Source: Aquitalea aquatica (GTDB lineage: Bacteria; Pseudomonadota; Gammaproteobacteria; Burkholderiales; Chromobacteriaceae). From it: DNA of 64,000 bases. Shown piece by piece: positions 44,681-51,988 of the stretch. The notes beneath the pieces were generated by a model that had not been told where the DNA came from, searched no databases, and was given only the letters and a program-made list of their open reading frames with translations. The stretch spans positions 310,001 through 374,000 of the forward strand of contig NZ_JACERN010000042.1 in NCBI RefSeq assembly GCF_013911085.1. Reading direction: 5' to 3'. The translations under genes were made by a program, and so were the position numbers. Position 1 is the stretch's first letter. The number at the start of each line of letters is the position of its first letter.

Positions 44681-45781
44681 TTAGGATGACTGGCAGGAGG
44701 CCGGTGGCCGGTTGGAATTTAGTCGACGTATGAGTCGATTACCGAAATCAACCCCTCTCAACTCAACTATTCGATAGGTTAATGTTGAAATAATCATAGT
44801 CGCCGCAAGCGTTCCGGGGAAGAGGATGCTGAACTTTACTGCCGCTGGCCATTGCGGATCTATTATAAAGTTATAGATAATTGGCCAAACAGCAGAATGG
44901 AGAAGGTAGCAACTAAAGCTGATTTTTCCCAAAAAGATAGTAAATCGATTTACAACGAAAGGATTCGACTTGGCATTCAGGCTGATGAGCATTAAAAGTA
45001 GCGGGAATACATAAAGCGTGTGGTGCTGTACTCCATAAATATCCCCACCTTTCCATAAAGAGAAAATAAAGAAAATACTTGCCAAAAATAGAGGCGTGGA
45101 GAATTTTCTGTCTAGTTGCTTTACACACAGAAAATGTGCCAACACACCAAAAGAGAAAGCGCCAAAATGATTAGGTAACCACATGTACATGAAGTCACTC
45201 CAAACCTTTGGATCATGGACTAGTGGGTGTTGAGAGAAGTAGTTAGTAAGCTGAAAACCTACAGCAAGCCCACCAAGTGCTAGGTAGAGTGCCGCTTCTG
45301 TGCTCTTTATTCTAGCAAATAGGAATGGTACTAAAGCATAGAACATCATCTCAATAGCAACGGACCATTCCACATGCATTAAAGAATTAATGTATTGTGG
45401 AAAAAATCCATTAATGAACAAAACAAGGGAAATAATTTGCTTTAAATCCACACCATGCGAATACAGTTCTTTTAAATTCCAGTTAGAATACAAGCATAAA
45501 TAAATAGGAATGGAAAGATAAAACATTGGCGCAATACGAAATATTCGACGTATAAAGAAATTTCGAATCCAGCACTCTTCCGCCCCGTGCTTGTATGTCA
45601 TTGTACGGAAAAGTGTGAATGCACTCAGCATGTAAAAAAGTTCAACACCACGTGCGCCATCTTCTAATAAGTGTGGAAAATTACCTCCAGCAGGAAAGCT
45701 GACGTGAAAAGCGATTACTATCAGTATCGCCCAACCTCGTAAAGCATCTAGATAATCTAATCTTACTTTCAATTCGTACAT
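44681..45781 (-). CDS. acyltransferase 3 family membrane protein (OafA/Oac type)
   Basis: A 366-residue integral membrane protein with about ten helices. The N-terminal LDALRGWAILIVIAFH contains R15-x10-H26, the family signature. Such enzymes transfer acetyl or other acyl groups to O-antigen or exopolysaccharide; phage-encoded versions change the host surface (seroconversion, receptor change). The DNA is conspicuously AT-rich compared with both host and phage, so it is a recently acquired cargo gene. It lies between the repressor and PL, where lysogens transcribe. Which sugar is modified is unknown. Confidence 0.88.
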   Translation of the reverse strand: MYELKVRLDYLDALRGWAILIVIAFHVSFPAGGNFPHLLEDGARGVELFYMLSAFTLFRTMTYKHGAEECWIRNFFIRRIFRIAPMFYLSIPIYLCLYSNWNLKELYSHGVDLKQIISLVLFINGFFPQYINSLMHVEWSVAIEMMFYALVPFLFARIKSTEAALYLALGGLAVGFQLTNYFSQHPLVHDPKVWSDFMYMWLPNHFGAFSFGVLAHFLCVKQLDRKFSTPLFLASIFFIFSLWKGGDIYGVQHHTLYVFPLLLMLISLNAKSNPFVVNRFTIFLGKISFSCYLLHSAVWPIIYNFIIDPQWPAAVKFSILFPGTLAATMIISTLTYRIVELRGVDFGNRLIRRLNSNRPPASCQSS

Positions 45782-45851
45782 TCCTATTTAATTCTTTATC
45801 GCATTTTTTTCATGCTATTGCCGCAAATAAAAAAACCAAATCAACACTCTT

Positions 45852-45882
45852 ACTCACCCACCCCGCCACACCATCTTGCCGA
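45852..45882 (-). repeat. copy of the repressor gene 3' end
   Basis: 28 of 31 positions match the last 31 bases around the repressor stop (46323-46353), encoding GKMVWRGG-stop in both. It lies directly after the second small membrane gene and marks an old duplication. Confidence 0.75.
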
Positions 45883-45891
45883 CTATACCCA

Positions 45892-46038
45892 CTACAACAC
45901 CTTCGCCAGCAGCCTCACCAGGCGGCTTGAGTGGTAGTGGCTGGCCTGATCCTGCGCGTGATCGACGTACTGCAGCGTCAGGGACACCAAAGCCCCGGCT
46001 ATGCACATCCACGTAACTTTCGTAAACTTCCTGCTCAT
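45892..46038 (-). CDS. small single-span membrane protein B (48 aa)
   Basis: Starts MSRKFTKVTWMCIAGALVSL. Its ATG overlaps the stop of the upstream small gene (TGATG). It has a hydrophobic helix (about 8-24) followed by YVDHAQDQASHYH, matching the pattern Y-x-DH-x-QD-x3-H of its neighbour; the two are paralogues. Its 3' part overlaps, in another frame, the duplicated repressor tail. Too short for routine gene calling. Role unknown; the position suggests lysogenic exclusion or conversion. Confidence 0.6.
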   Translation of the reverse strand: MSRKFTKVTWMCIAGALVSLTLQYVDHAQDQASHYHSSRLVRLLAKVL

Positions 46039-46208
46039 CACAATGCTTTCGTTACGCCACACCACCAACTAGAACACGGCACCCGCTCGATGCGGTTCGG
46101 ACTGAGGTGAGTTGACCGGTCTTGCTCGTGATCCAGGTAGAGCAGGATCAAAGCAGCCAAGAATCCAGCCACATACAGCCAAACGATTTTCGGAATTTTT
46201 CCGGACAT
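46038..46208 (-). CDS. small single-span membrane protein A (56 aa)
   Basis: Starts MSGKIPKIVWLYVAGFLAAL with AGGAGTGCGAA upstream, a strong site. One membrane helix (about 8-25), then LDHEQDRSTHLSPNR and a C-terminal CSSWWCG. Paralogous to the next gene (shared MS-x-K, W, AG-x-L, DH-x-QD). Separated from the repressor by an intrinsic terminator, so it has its own promoter or depends on readthrough. Confidence 0.65.
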   Translation of the reverse strand: MSGKIPKIVWLYVAGFLAALILLYLDHEQDRSTHLSPNRIERVPCSSWWCGVTKAL

Positions 46209-46246
46209 TTCGCACTCCTTGCCAACGTCATTGGTAGCAGTCTTTG

Positions 46247-46270
46247 CAATAAAACCCGCCATCGCGGGTT
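46247..46270 (-). terminator. rho-independent terminator after the repressor gene
   Basis: AACCCGC-GATG-GCGGGTT, then TTATTG on the minus strand. Confidence 0.85.
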
Positions 46271-46324
46271 CCTGCCGTAGATCACCTGACTTGTAATCAG
46301 ATCGTCGCGTATGTAAACGCTGAC

Positions 46325-47041
46325 TTACCCGCCCCGCCAGACCATCTTGCCGATGATGCACAGCTGATTCATCTGCTCGCCCACTACCTCGATGTCTTCG
46401 AAGTCCTTGTTGTAAGAGCGGAGCACGACCGCACCGGGCTTGCGGTGCACGGCTTTGATGTAGAACTCATCCGCCAGGCAAACCGCGTACACGTCGCCGT
46501 CTACGATGTCCTTCTTGCTGGTATCGATCAGCACCGTGTCGTAGTCCTGCAGCACCGGCTCCATTGAGCGGCCTCGCACATACAACGCTTTGCAATCCTC
46601 AGGCGGCAGGCCCTTGAACTTGAACCAGGCCGCACGGAAGCAGATCGGGTCTTTCTGGTTCACCACCCACTGGATGTTGCCACAGCCGGCCGACAGGTTG
46701 ATGTCGTACCGGTCGATCCAGACGTAGCGGTCAGGGTCCAGCTCGTCGGGGTTGTCGTAGGCGACTACAGAGGCACCGGCCGGGATGACCGGCTCTGGAA
46801 TTTTCCCGGCTGCATTTTCTGGCAGCCACTTATCGCCGGTTCCATCTTCCAGCCACGCCGGATAGACGCCAACGATTTTTGCCAATTTCGTAATTTTCGA
46901 AGACGGCAGCCCCCGACTCTTCCAGTTGGTCAGCGTCTGGGAAGACTCATCAATCAATCGCCCAAGGTCAGACGGGGTTTCAACCACACCCTGAAATTTC
47001 TCCCTGGCCGCATCAAGCAGGCGTTCGTAATCAGATTTCAT
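46325..47041 (-). CDS. phage repressor, HTH plus S24 (LexA/CI-like) peptidase domain
   Basis: Encodes 238 residues from MKSDYERLLDAAREKFQGVV. An N-terminal helix-turn-helix (about 15-60; DLGRLIDESSQTLTNWKSRG) is followed by the S24 domain with the serine of YVRGRSMEPVL and the lysine of EFYIKAVHRK, the Ser/Lys dyad for RecA-stimulated self-cleavage. It is expected to hold lytic promoters PL and PR silent, and induction by DNA damage is likely. Transcribed away from cro. The start is chosen by domain fit; the open frame extends upstream into the operator region. Confidence 0.9.
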   Translation of the reverse strand: MKSDYERLLDAAREKFQGVVETPSDLGRLIDESSQTLTNWKSRGLPSSKITKLAKIVGVYPAWLEDGTGDKWLPENAAGKIPEPVIPAGASVVAYDNPDELDPDRYVWIDRYDINLSAGCGNIQWVVNQKDPICFRAAWFKFKGLPPEDCKALYVRGRSMEPVLQDYDTVLIDTSKKDIVDGDVYAVCLADEFYIKAVHRKPGAVVLRSYNKDFEDIEVVGEQMNQLCIIGKMVWRGG

Positions 47042-47088
47042 AGCTACCGAGACTACACCAAGTAAACAGCCTGTTGTTTCACGTACTG

Positions 47089-47117
47089 TTGCATGTTGTG
47101 TAAACATGGTGTTTAAT
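47089..47117 (+). promoter_or_regulatory. PR-like promoter driving cro, with operator
   Basis: TTGCAT, 17-base spacer, TTTAAT. The spacer holds GTTGTGTAAAC, the exact word found in PL. The cro-like start is 32 bases after the -10. Confidence 0.75.
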
Positions 47118-47130
47118 CCTATCTGTGATA

Positions 47131-47139
47131 TGTACACAT
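47131..47139. promoter_or_regulatory. second operator-like element near PR
   Basis: TGTACACAT, whose complement ATGTGTACA recurs beside PL at 44467-44475. It overlaps the expected transcript start of cro. Confidence 0.55.
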
Positions 47140-47148
47140 GAGGTGTAA

Positions 47149-47355
47149 ATGGAACCCAAGCGAAGCGAGCAGATCATCGAGGCCGCCGGCGGCGACGCAG
47201 CTTTTGCACGCTTACTCGGCCTGGACACTGCCAAAAAAGGCACGACTCAGCGCGTGAACAACTGGAAACGTCGTGGCATTCCTGCCGGCGTTGTACTCGA
47301 AAACCTTGAAGTCATCCGCCAGCTGGAACAACAGGCCGGTGAGATGGCCGCCTAA
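47149..47355 (+). CDS. Cro-like (YdaS-type) DNA-binding protein
   Basis: Encodes 68 residues with a helix-turn-helix (about 15-45: AFARLLGLDTAKKGTTQRVN, then NWKRRGIPAG). The pattern is that of YdaS/Cro regulators, which compete with the repressor at the intergenic operators. It is divergent from the repressor and first in the rightward operon. Ribosome-binding site GAGGTGTAA. Confidence 0.85.
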   Translation: MEPKRSEQIIEAAGGDAAFARLLGLDTAKKGTTQRVNNWKRRGIPAGVVLENLEVIRQLEQQAGEMAA

Positions 47356-47380
47356 CCCACCCCATTCGAAAGGATTCGAT

Positions 47381-47611
47381 ATGGCACGCAAACGCGCTGA
47401 GTTCCGGAACGAGGTTAAATCTCGCCTGCGTGACCCGACCTATCTCGCCTTGCAGAAGTACAAGCTGCTGTTCGGTATCGACAGCGATTCCGCCGCCCTC
47501 GCCCGCATCGCCGATCAGGCGCTGCTTGGTGTTGTCGGCAGTATTCCCGACCTGCTGGTGAATATCAGTGACGAGCCGGCCCAGGCTGGGACGAAAAGGG
47601 CCGCAGCATGA
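47381..47611 (+). CDS. phage hypothetical protein (76 aa)
   Basis: Starts MARKRAEFRNEVKSRLRDPT with AAAGGATTCGAT upstream. Basic N terminus, then helical. Possibly a small DNA-binding protein; no family recognised. Stop overlaps the next ATG (ATGA). Confidence 0.65.
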   Translation: MARKRAEFRNEVKSRLRDPTYLALQKYKLLFGIDSDSAALARIADQALLGVVGSIPDLLVNISDEPAQAGTKRAAA

Positions 47612-47826
47612 CCAACGAAACACAGGATGTCCGCCTCGATATTCACCTCCCCGCCCCTGAAGCTGCCGATCTGACCTCGAAAGCTGCGGCAAAAGGGCTC
47701 ACTACCCCCGAATTCCTGGGCTATCACGCCCTTCGAAGCGCTTATGGCGTCCTGCACCCCCGCGTAGCAGAGATTGAAGCCAAGGACGTTCTGGGACGCG
47801 CTGGGACTGATAGTTCCAAGGGATGA
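47608..47826 (+). CDS. phage hypothetical protein (72 aa)
   Basis: Starts MTNETQDVRLDIHLPAPEAA. The beta-strand then two-helix layout with LDIHLPAPEAADLTSKAAAKGL is reminiscent of ribbon-helix-helix proteins, but this is only a resemblance. Translationally coupled to the gene before. Confidence 0.65.
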   Translation: MTNETQDVRLDIHLPAPEAADLTSKAAAKGLTTPEFLGYHALRSAYGVLHPRVAEIEAKDVLGRAGTDSSKG

Positions 47827-47830
47827 CAGC

Positions 47831-48637
47831 ATGAGCAATCAATGGCTGAGGCTCTGGCATGACATGCCGAACGACCCGAAATGGCGGACGATCAGCCGCA
47901 TTTCCGGGCAGCCCATCACGCTGGTCATTTCCCTGTATGTGCACCTGCTTGTTGATGCGTCACGCAATGTCACGCGTGGTCACGTCGATGTCACGCCGGA
48001 AGATTTGGCGAGTGCACTCGATGTGACAGAGGATGCCATTTCTTCCGTTCTTGCCGCTATGCAAGGCCGCGTCCTTGAGGGCTCCAAGCTGTCTGGCTGG
48101 GAATCCCGCCAAGTAAAGCGTGAGGATGACGGAAACCCTGAAACCGGCACCAAATCAGCCGCTCAGCGCAAAAGAGAGCAGCGCCAGCGTGAAAAAGAGA
48201 CCCGCGAAAACAGCCAATGTCACGCCGAGTCACGCAATGTCACGCTAGATAAGATAAGAGAAGAAACACCTACCTCACTACGTTCGGTAGGTGAGAGTTC
48301 CGCGCAAGACAGCTCTCGCACCACAGCCCCTGCCGACATGCAGCCAGCACGAACCCACGTCGCCCTGGCTGGAAACCTCAACCTGGACGTTCACGCCGAG
48401 CTGGCCAAGTTCCTGGACCACCACCGCGCCGAGGGCAGCACCTACGCCGACTGGAATGCTGCATTCAGCAAATGGCTGCGCACTGCCCGCCAGTTCGGTA
48501 GCGGCAAAGACCAGCAGCGCCAAGCCTCTGGCAGCAAAGCCCAGTTTGACCCCACCGAATTCGTAAACCGCAACCGCAGGAGCACCGGCAATGGACAGTC
48601 TGACGCCATCGATGGCCAATGCAGCCGCGTGGACTGA
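47831..48637 (+). CDS. phage replication initiation protein, O/DnaT-like
   Basis: Encodes 268 residues from MSNQWLRLWHDMPNDPKW, a start shared by phage replication proteins. An N-terminal winged-helix-like part (about 1-100) leads to a charged linker rich in Arg/Glu (KSAAQRKREQRQREKETREN), and the C-terminal segment FLDHHRAEGSTYADWNAAFSKW resembles the DnaT DNA-binding motif. It should recognise the phage origin or prime helicase loading, acting with the P-like protein encoded next (overlap of 47 bases). A run of GTCACGC-type repeats near 47958-48005 and 48218-48245 may be the origin iterons. Confidence 0.8.
   Translation: MSNQWLRLWHDMPNDPKWRTISRISGQPITLVISLYVHLLVDASRNVTRGHVDVTPEDLASALDVTEDAISSVLAAMQGRVLEGSKLSGWESRQVKREDDGNPETGTKSAAQRKREQRQREKETRENSQCHAESRNVTLDKIREETPTSLRSVGESSAQDSSRTTAPADMQPARTHVALAGNLNLDVHAELAKFLDHHRAEGSTYADWNAAFSKWLRTARQFGSGKDQQRQASGSKAQFDPTEFVNRNRRSTGNGQSDAIDGQCSRVD
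47959..48245. repeat. repeated GTCACGC words inside the O-like gene, candidate origin
   Basis: GTCACGC or GTCACG-like words recur at about 47958, 47972, 47981, 47990, 48218, 48227 and 48239. Lambdoid phages carry the origin iterons inside gene O, so these may be initiator sites; that role is inferred. Confidence 0.4.
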
Positions 48638-49409
48638 ACCGCGCAACCAGCTCGACGGGCTGGCACTGATCGACCACCTGTACAACCAGATGGACGGCAT
48701 GTACCCGAACCTGTGGCGGGCGAATTTCAAAGGCGAATCCGCCATTGCCAACTGGCGTGCATCCTGGCTGGAAGCCTTCGTCGAGGAAGGCATTACCCCG
48801 CTGATGGCCGCTACTGGCATCAAGGTTTGCCGCCGTGAACACGACATGCCTCCTAGCCTGCCGAAGTTCCTGAAGGCCTGCCGTGGCGGTGAGAGCGCAC
48901 CGGACGCGGAAGCCCTGTACTACCGTGCCGCCACAGAGATGGGCAAGCGCCGGGCGCATCTGCCTCAGAGCTGGCCGTCCCCTGCGCTGTACTGGGCCGC
49001 TGTCGCCATGGGCGGTGACATCCTGACCAGCGAGTACCGACACGTTGCTGGCCGCTGGAAAGCGGCGCTGGACGCCAACCGCAGCAACATGGCTCCGATC
49101 CCTGACGTGGCCCCTGACCGCGCCTTGCCGGCCCCGAAGATGGACAGCGAAACCGCCAAGCGCCGCATGGCTGAACTGGGTGGTGCGGTGAAGGGATTCA
49201 ACCACGGTGAAGGCCGCTTGAAACTTGATTGCTGGAAGGCCATCGCCGACGAAACCGAGCGCGGTGTTTATCCGAAAGCGGCCAGCTTCTGCCAGACCAT
49301 GGCGGCTGAGGTGCTGTTCAAGCACGGCTACAAGCTTGGCCCGGAGATGTTGAAGCACCTGCCGGCCAAGTACCGGGATGAGGAAACCAACCCCATGGAG
49401 GCGGCATGA
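48591..49409 (+). CDS. phage replication protein P-like helicase loader
   Basis: Encodes 272 residues. ALIDHLYNQMDGMYPNLWRA, then WRASWLEAFVEEGITP and DMPPSLPKFLKACR are typical of lambda P-type proteins, which bring host DnaB to the phage origin. The gene starts inside the end of the O-like gene. The ribosome-binding site AGGAGCACCGGCA lies upstream. It ends overlapping the next ATG. Confidence 0.88.
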   Translation: MDSLTPSMANAAAWTEPRNQLDGLALIDHLYNQMDGMYPNLWRANFKGESAIANWRASWLEAFVEEGITPLMAATGIKVCRREHDMPPSLPKFLKACRGGESAPDAEALYYRAATEMGKRRAHLPQSWPSPALYWAAVAMGGDILTSEYRHVAGRWKAALDANRSNMAPIPDVAPDRALPAPKMDSETAKRRMAELGGAVKGFNHGEGRLKLDCWKAIADETERGVYPKAASFCQTMAAEVLFKHGYKLGPEMLKHLPAKYRDEETNPMEAA

Positions 49410-49612
49410 GCTGCGACTGCTGCGCCAACCGTGGCGCCAACGTGTACCAGATGGGCTGCCCGGCCTGTGAAGCCCGAATGCTGGCCCGCACGATCAAACC
49501 GCAGCGGCTGGCGGCATACCACCGTGCTGCCGAGCGTGGCCAGGACGTGGAGGCGCTCAAGGCGCGAGTGAGGGTGGAATGGGATCTGGATCAGAAAGGG
49601 AAGGCGGCATGA
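49406..49612 (+). CDS. small zinc-ribbon phage protein (68 aa)
   Basis: Starts MSCDCCANRGANVYQMGCPAC: two cysteine pairs suitable for one zinc site, followed by a basic helix (EARMLARTIKPQRLAAYHRA). Coupled to both neighbours by four-base overlaps. Function unknown. Confidence 0.75.
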   Translation: MSCDCCANRGANVYQMGCPACEARMLARTIKPQRLAAYHRAAERGQDVEALKARVRVEWDLDQKGKAA

Positions 49613-49842
49613 GCGGGGAATTTGATTTCATTCCGGCTCGACTGCTGCCCCGTTGCATCGAGTTCGTTTGCCCGATGTGCGAACACTCACAGGATCAGGG
49701 CATTGAGCTTGCCGAGGACGACAGCGGCGATTTCCGTGTGCCGGTGGAAAACAGATTTGTCGAATGCGAAGCGTGCGGCCAGCTGCTGGATATCGGTTGG
49801 GAAGGCTGGGGCTGGCACGACGAGAGAAAGGCCAAAGTATGA
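49609..49842 (+). CDS. zinc-finger-like phage protein (77 aa)
   Basis: Starts MSGEFDFIPARLLPRCIEFVC. Two CxxC pairs, FVCPMCEH and VECEACGQ, about 35 residues apart make a treble-clef or ribbon site. Its ATG overlaps the preceding stop, and its stop overlaps the rusA start. Function unknown. Confidence 0.75.
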   Translation: MSGEFDFIPARLLPRCIEFVCPMCEHSQDQGIELAEDDSGDFRVPVENRFVECEACGQLLDIGWEGWGWHDERKAKV

Positions 49843-50408
49843 AGTCCATCACCCTGGTGCTGCCCTACCCGATATCGGCCAACCGCTACTGGCGCACCTA
49901 CATGCCCAAGGGCTTCAAAGCCCCGGTCACCACCCTGTCTGCCGAGGCCAAAGCGTACAAGAAACTGGTGGCCGGCATCATCCACCGCGCCGGCGTCCGT
50001 AAGCCGTTCGACGGCCGTGTGGCAGTTGATATTGCCCTGTACCCGCACCGCCCCCAGGACTGGGCGCGCCGGGCAAAGAAAGATCCCGAATGCTGGGACG
50101 ATGACGTGCAGTGTATTGATCTTGATAACGCCAACAAGGTGCTGCTGGACTCGCTGAAGGGGCTGGTCTTCCACGACGACAAGTGGGTCAGAAAATTGTT
50201 TGGCGAACGCATGGAACCTGACGGCGATGCGCGGGTGGTGGTGACCATCACGCAGCTGGTACCGGAACGGGCGCAACAAGGGCTGTTCGCAGCCAGACAG
50301 AAACACAGAGCAACAAGGGGGAATGATGGAACCTGCAGCAGCACTGAAACACTGGGGTCTTTGGGCGGTAGACACCGGAAACTGGCGTCGAACCTGCGCG
50401 GGGATTGA
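49839..50408 (+). CDS. rusA: RusA-type Holliday junction resolvase
   Basis: Encodes 189 residues. The N-terminal LVLPYPISANRYWR and the metal-binding segment CIDLDNANKVLLDSLKG followed by VFHDD match RusA, a dimeric endonuclease cutting four-way junctions. The acidic residues corresponding to D70/D72/D91 of E. coli RusA are present. The C-terminal 45 residues are an unusual extension rich in Arg and Ser, overlapping the next gene. Fits with the recombination module on the other arm. Confidence 0.9.
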   Translation: MKSITLVLPYPISANRYWRTYMPKGFKAPVTTLSAEAKAYKKLVAGIIHRAGVRKPFDGRVAVDIALYPHRPQDWARRAKKDPECWDDDVQCIDLDNANKVLLDSLKGLVFHDDKWVRKLFGERMEPDGDARVVVTITQLVPERAQQGLFAARQKHRATRGNDGTCSSTETLGSLGGRHRKLASNLRGD

Positions 50409-50700
50409 AAAAAACTGGGTCAGAGACCCATCCCGGTACTGCTTCTCTGACGATCAGGAGAAGCGCTTTCGCTTCAAGTACGACCAGCGTACCGGTGAGC
50501 GTGTTGAAGCACTTGTGAATACGCTCCCTGATCAAGAAAAGCTGGTGCTGCGTGCAAGACACGTTCACTACCCGCACCTGGCAGACGATCAAGTGGCGCG
50601 CCGGCTGGCCATGTCAGCGAGGGCATTCGACACAATTCTGTGTGCGGCAACAGTTCGCTTTGGCCGCAGTTGGCTGGATAGCAATCGGAGGGTGGCATGA
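50323..50700 (+). CDS. probable late regulator (Q-like or sigma-like HTH)
   Basis: Encodes 125 residues. The C-terminal half LPDQEKLVLRARHVHYPHLA, then VARRLAMSARAFDTIL resembles a sigma-70 region-4-type or ArpU/Q-like helix-turn-helix. Located after rusA and before the late genes, the place of lambda Q. Function as antiterminator is inferred from position. The ribosome-binding site GGGGGA is strong. Overlaps rusA by 86 bases. Confidence 0.6.
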   Translation: MMEPAAALKHWGLWAVDTGNWRRTCAGIEKNWVRDPSRYCFSDDQEKRFRFKYDQRTGERVEALVNTLPDQEKLVLRARHVHYPHLADDQVARRLAMSARAFDTILCAATVRFGRSWLDSNRRVA

Positions 50701-50945
50701 AGCGGCCTAGAGGAAATGGCTTGTCCCGAAAATTGGCTGATGTGTTGGCTGTAGCACCACGCCCCATGTTTCTTTGTGAGATCGAAGCTGCACTAGATTT
50801 TGAGTACCAACCAGCGGAGATCATGAGTGTGCTTGTAAAGCTTCGACGGGCAGAAAAGGTGATAGCCACACCTCGGGAGCGAGGAGGGCCTGGGAAGAAA
50901 CTTGTAAATGCTTACGAAATGATGCCAGTTAAGCTTTATGACTAA
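50697..50945 (+). CDS. phage hypothetical protein, winged-helix-like (82 aa)
   Basis: Starts MKRPRGNGLSRKLADVLAVA. The helix pattern ending in RRAEKVIATPRERGGPGKKL resembles a small winged helix (wing then basic tail). No family recognised. ATGA overlap with the gene before suggests it is a partner of the late regulator. Confidence 0.6.
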   Translation: MKRPRGNGLSRKLADVLAVAPRPMFLCEIEAALDFEYQPAEIMSVLVKLRRAEKVIATPRERGGPGKKLVNAYEMMPVKLYD

Positions 50946-51046
50946 AAAATATACTTCTCGTATTCATTTTAGAATACACATAATAGGATCACACTTGCAG
51001 GTGTGCATTTCGCACATATTTTAAATCACACAAGAACGGAGAAGTC

Positions 51047-51304
51047 ATGAAAAGTATCGAATTAAAATGTGAAAAATGTCACGAGCCCCACACTGTCCAG
51101 GGTTCAGAAGTTGAATACGAACAAGTTTCGGGAGATGACCGTCAGATGGGTGCTGCACTGTATTATGAAGCTTTGGTCGAATTTAATTGTGACTGTGGCA
51201 ATGCCATCACTATCAAATCCAGCTTCACCGAGTACCCGATTGGTAGTGAAAGTGATGCAACGACAACTGCTAGCGGCGGCACGATTACTAAAATCGTTGA
51301 CTAA
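51047..51304 (+). CDS. zinc-ribbon-like hypothetical protein (85 aa)
   Basis: Starts MKSIELKCEKCHEPHTVQGS; CEKC near residue 8 and CDCG near residue 48 could hold one zinc. Codons are more AT-rich than neighbouring phage genes, and it has its own AT-rich 100-base upstream region, so it looks like a cargo (moron) gene with independent expression. Ribosome-binding site CGGAGAAGTC. Function unknown. Confidence 0.65.
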   Translation: MKSIELKCEKCHEPHTVQGSEVEYEQVSGDDRQMGAALYYEALVEFNCDCGNAITIKSSFTEYPIGSESDATTTASGGTITKIVD

Positions 51305-51420
51305 TCTGGCATATATGCGAGCCTCTTTCGCGGCGACTAGTAAAGACAACAGTGTGCTATCTTGACGTCGTGGTGGTTGAGCTATGCCTGCCCGCCGACA
51401 TCTTGAGCATTACCCAACAT

Positions 51421-51449
51421 CAAGCTCCGCATATTTGCGGGGCTTTTTT
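51421..51449 (+). terminator. rho-independent terminator before the late genes
   Basis: AGCTCCGC / GCGGGGCT stem (one G-T pair) followed by TTTTTTC. Confidence 0.85.
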
Positions 51450-51468
51450 CATGTCCGGAGCCATCACC

Positions 51469-51669
51469 ATGCACCTCGAACACGCCAAGGCTGTGTTAGA
51501 CGCCTGCCACCTGAAGCAGGACCAGCATGTGTTGATGGCTAGCGGACGTGCTGCCCGTGTGGCTGAGATCAGCCAGACCACGATCCGCTTCGCCTACCTT
51601 GAGCCGGGCAAGCCTGACGATTATGTTGTGCTGCCCCGCCATCGCGTACCGGAGATGGTCAGGGTGTGA
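51469..51669 (+). CDS. phage hypothetical protein (66 aa)
   Basis: Starts MHLEHAKAVLDACHLKQDQH with CGGAG eight bases upstream; an ATG 18 bases earlier is possible but lies on the terminator. A small beta-rich protein (VLMASGRAARVAEI) of the kind that precedes late phage genes. Converges on the minus-strand membrane gene with an 11-base overlap. Confidence 0.6.
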   Translation: MHLEHAKAVLDACHLKQDQHVLMASGRAARVAEISQTTIRFAYLEPGKPDDYVVLPRHRVPEMVRV

Positions 51670-51904
51670 TGAGCCGGGGGAGAATTACCGTCATCGCTAC
51701 AGCGACAAACAGGTAGCCACCTATCCAGGCTGTTGAAAGCGTCTCTCTTACGTCTTTTTTGATTTTGGCTGAATCGTTGCCCTGTAAAGCAGACCGAATG
51801 TAAGCCACGCAAACAGACATGATGCAAAGCGCGATAGCAATCTGAAGAATCAACCCGACTGCATAGATCTCGGCAACGACACCGCTGACATCAATTCCTA
51901 GCAT
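51659..51904 (-). CDS. small membrane protein on the opposite strand (81 aa), possible holin-like or cargo
   Basis: Starts MLGIDVSGVVAEIYAVGLIL with AAGGAGG upstream, the best ribosome-binding site in the area. Two membrane helices: about 15-42 and 62-80, separated by a charged loop (GNDSAKIKKDVRE). Its opposite orientation inside the rightward late region and short length suggest a moron or a lysis-type protein; I cannot decide between them. Confidence 0.6.
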   Translation of the reverse strand: MLGIDVSGVVAEIYAVGLILQIAIALCIMSVCVAYIRSALQGNDSAKIKKDVRETLSTAWIGGYLFVAVAMTVILPRLITP

Positions 51905-51988
51905 AGAACCTCCTTGCAATCTACATAGCATACACCGCCGAGGAGGCGAAAGCCCTGGTGCAATAACTCCCTTGAATGAGGTACGACC

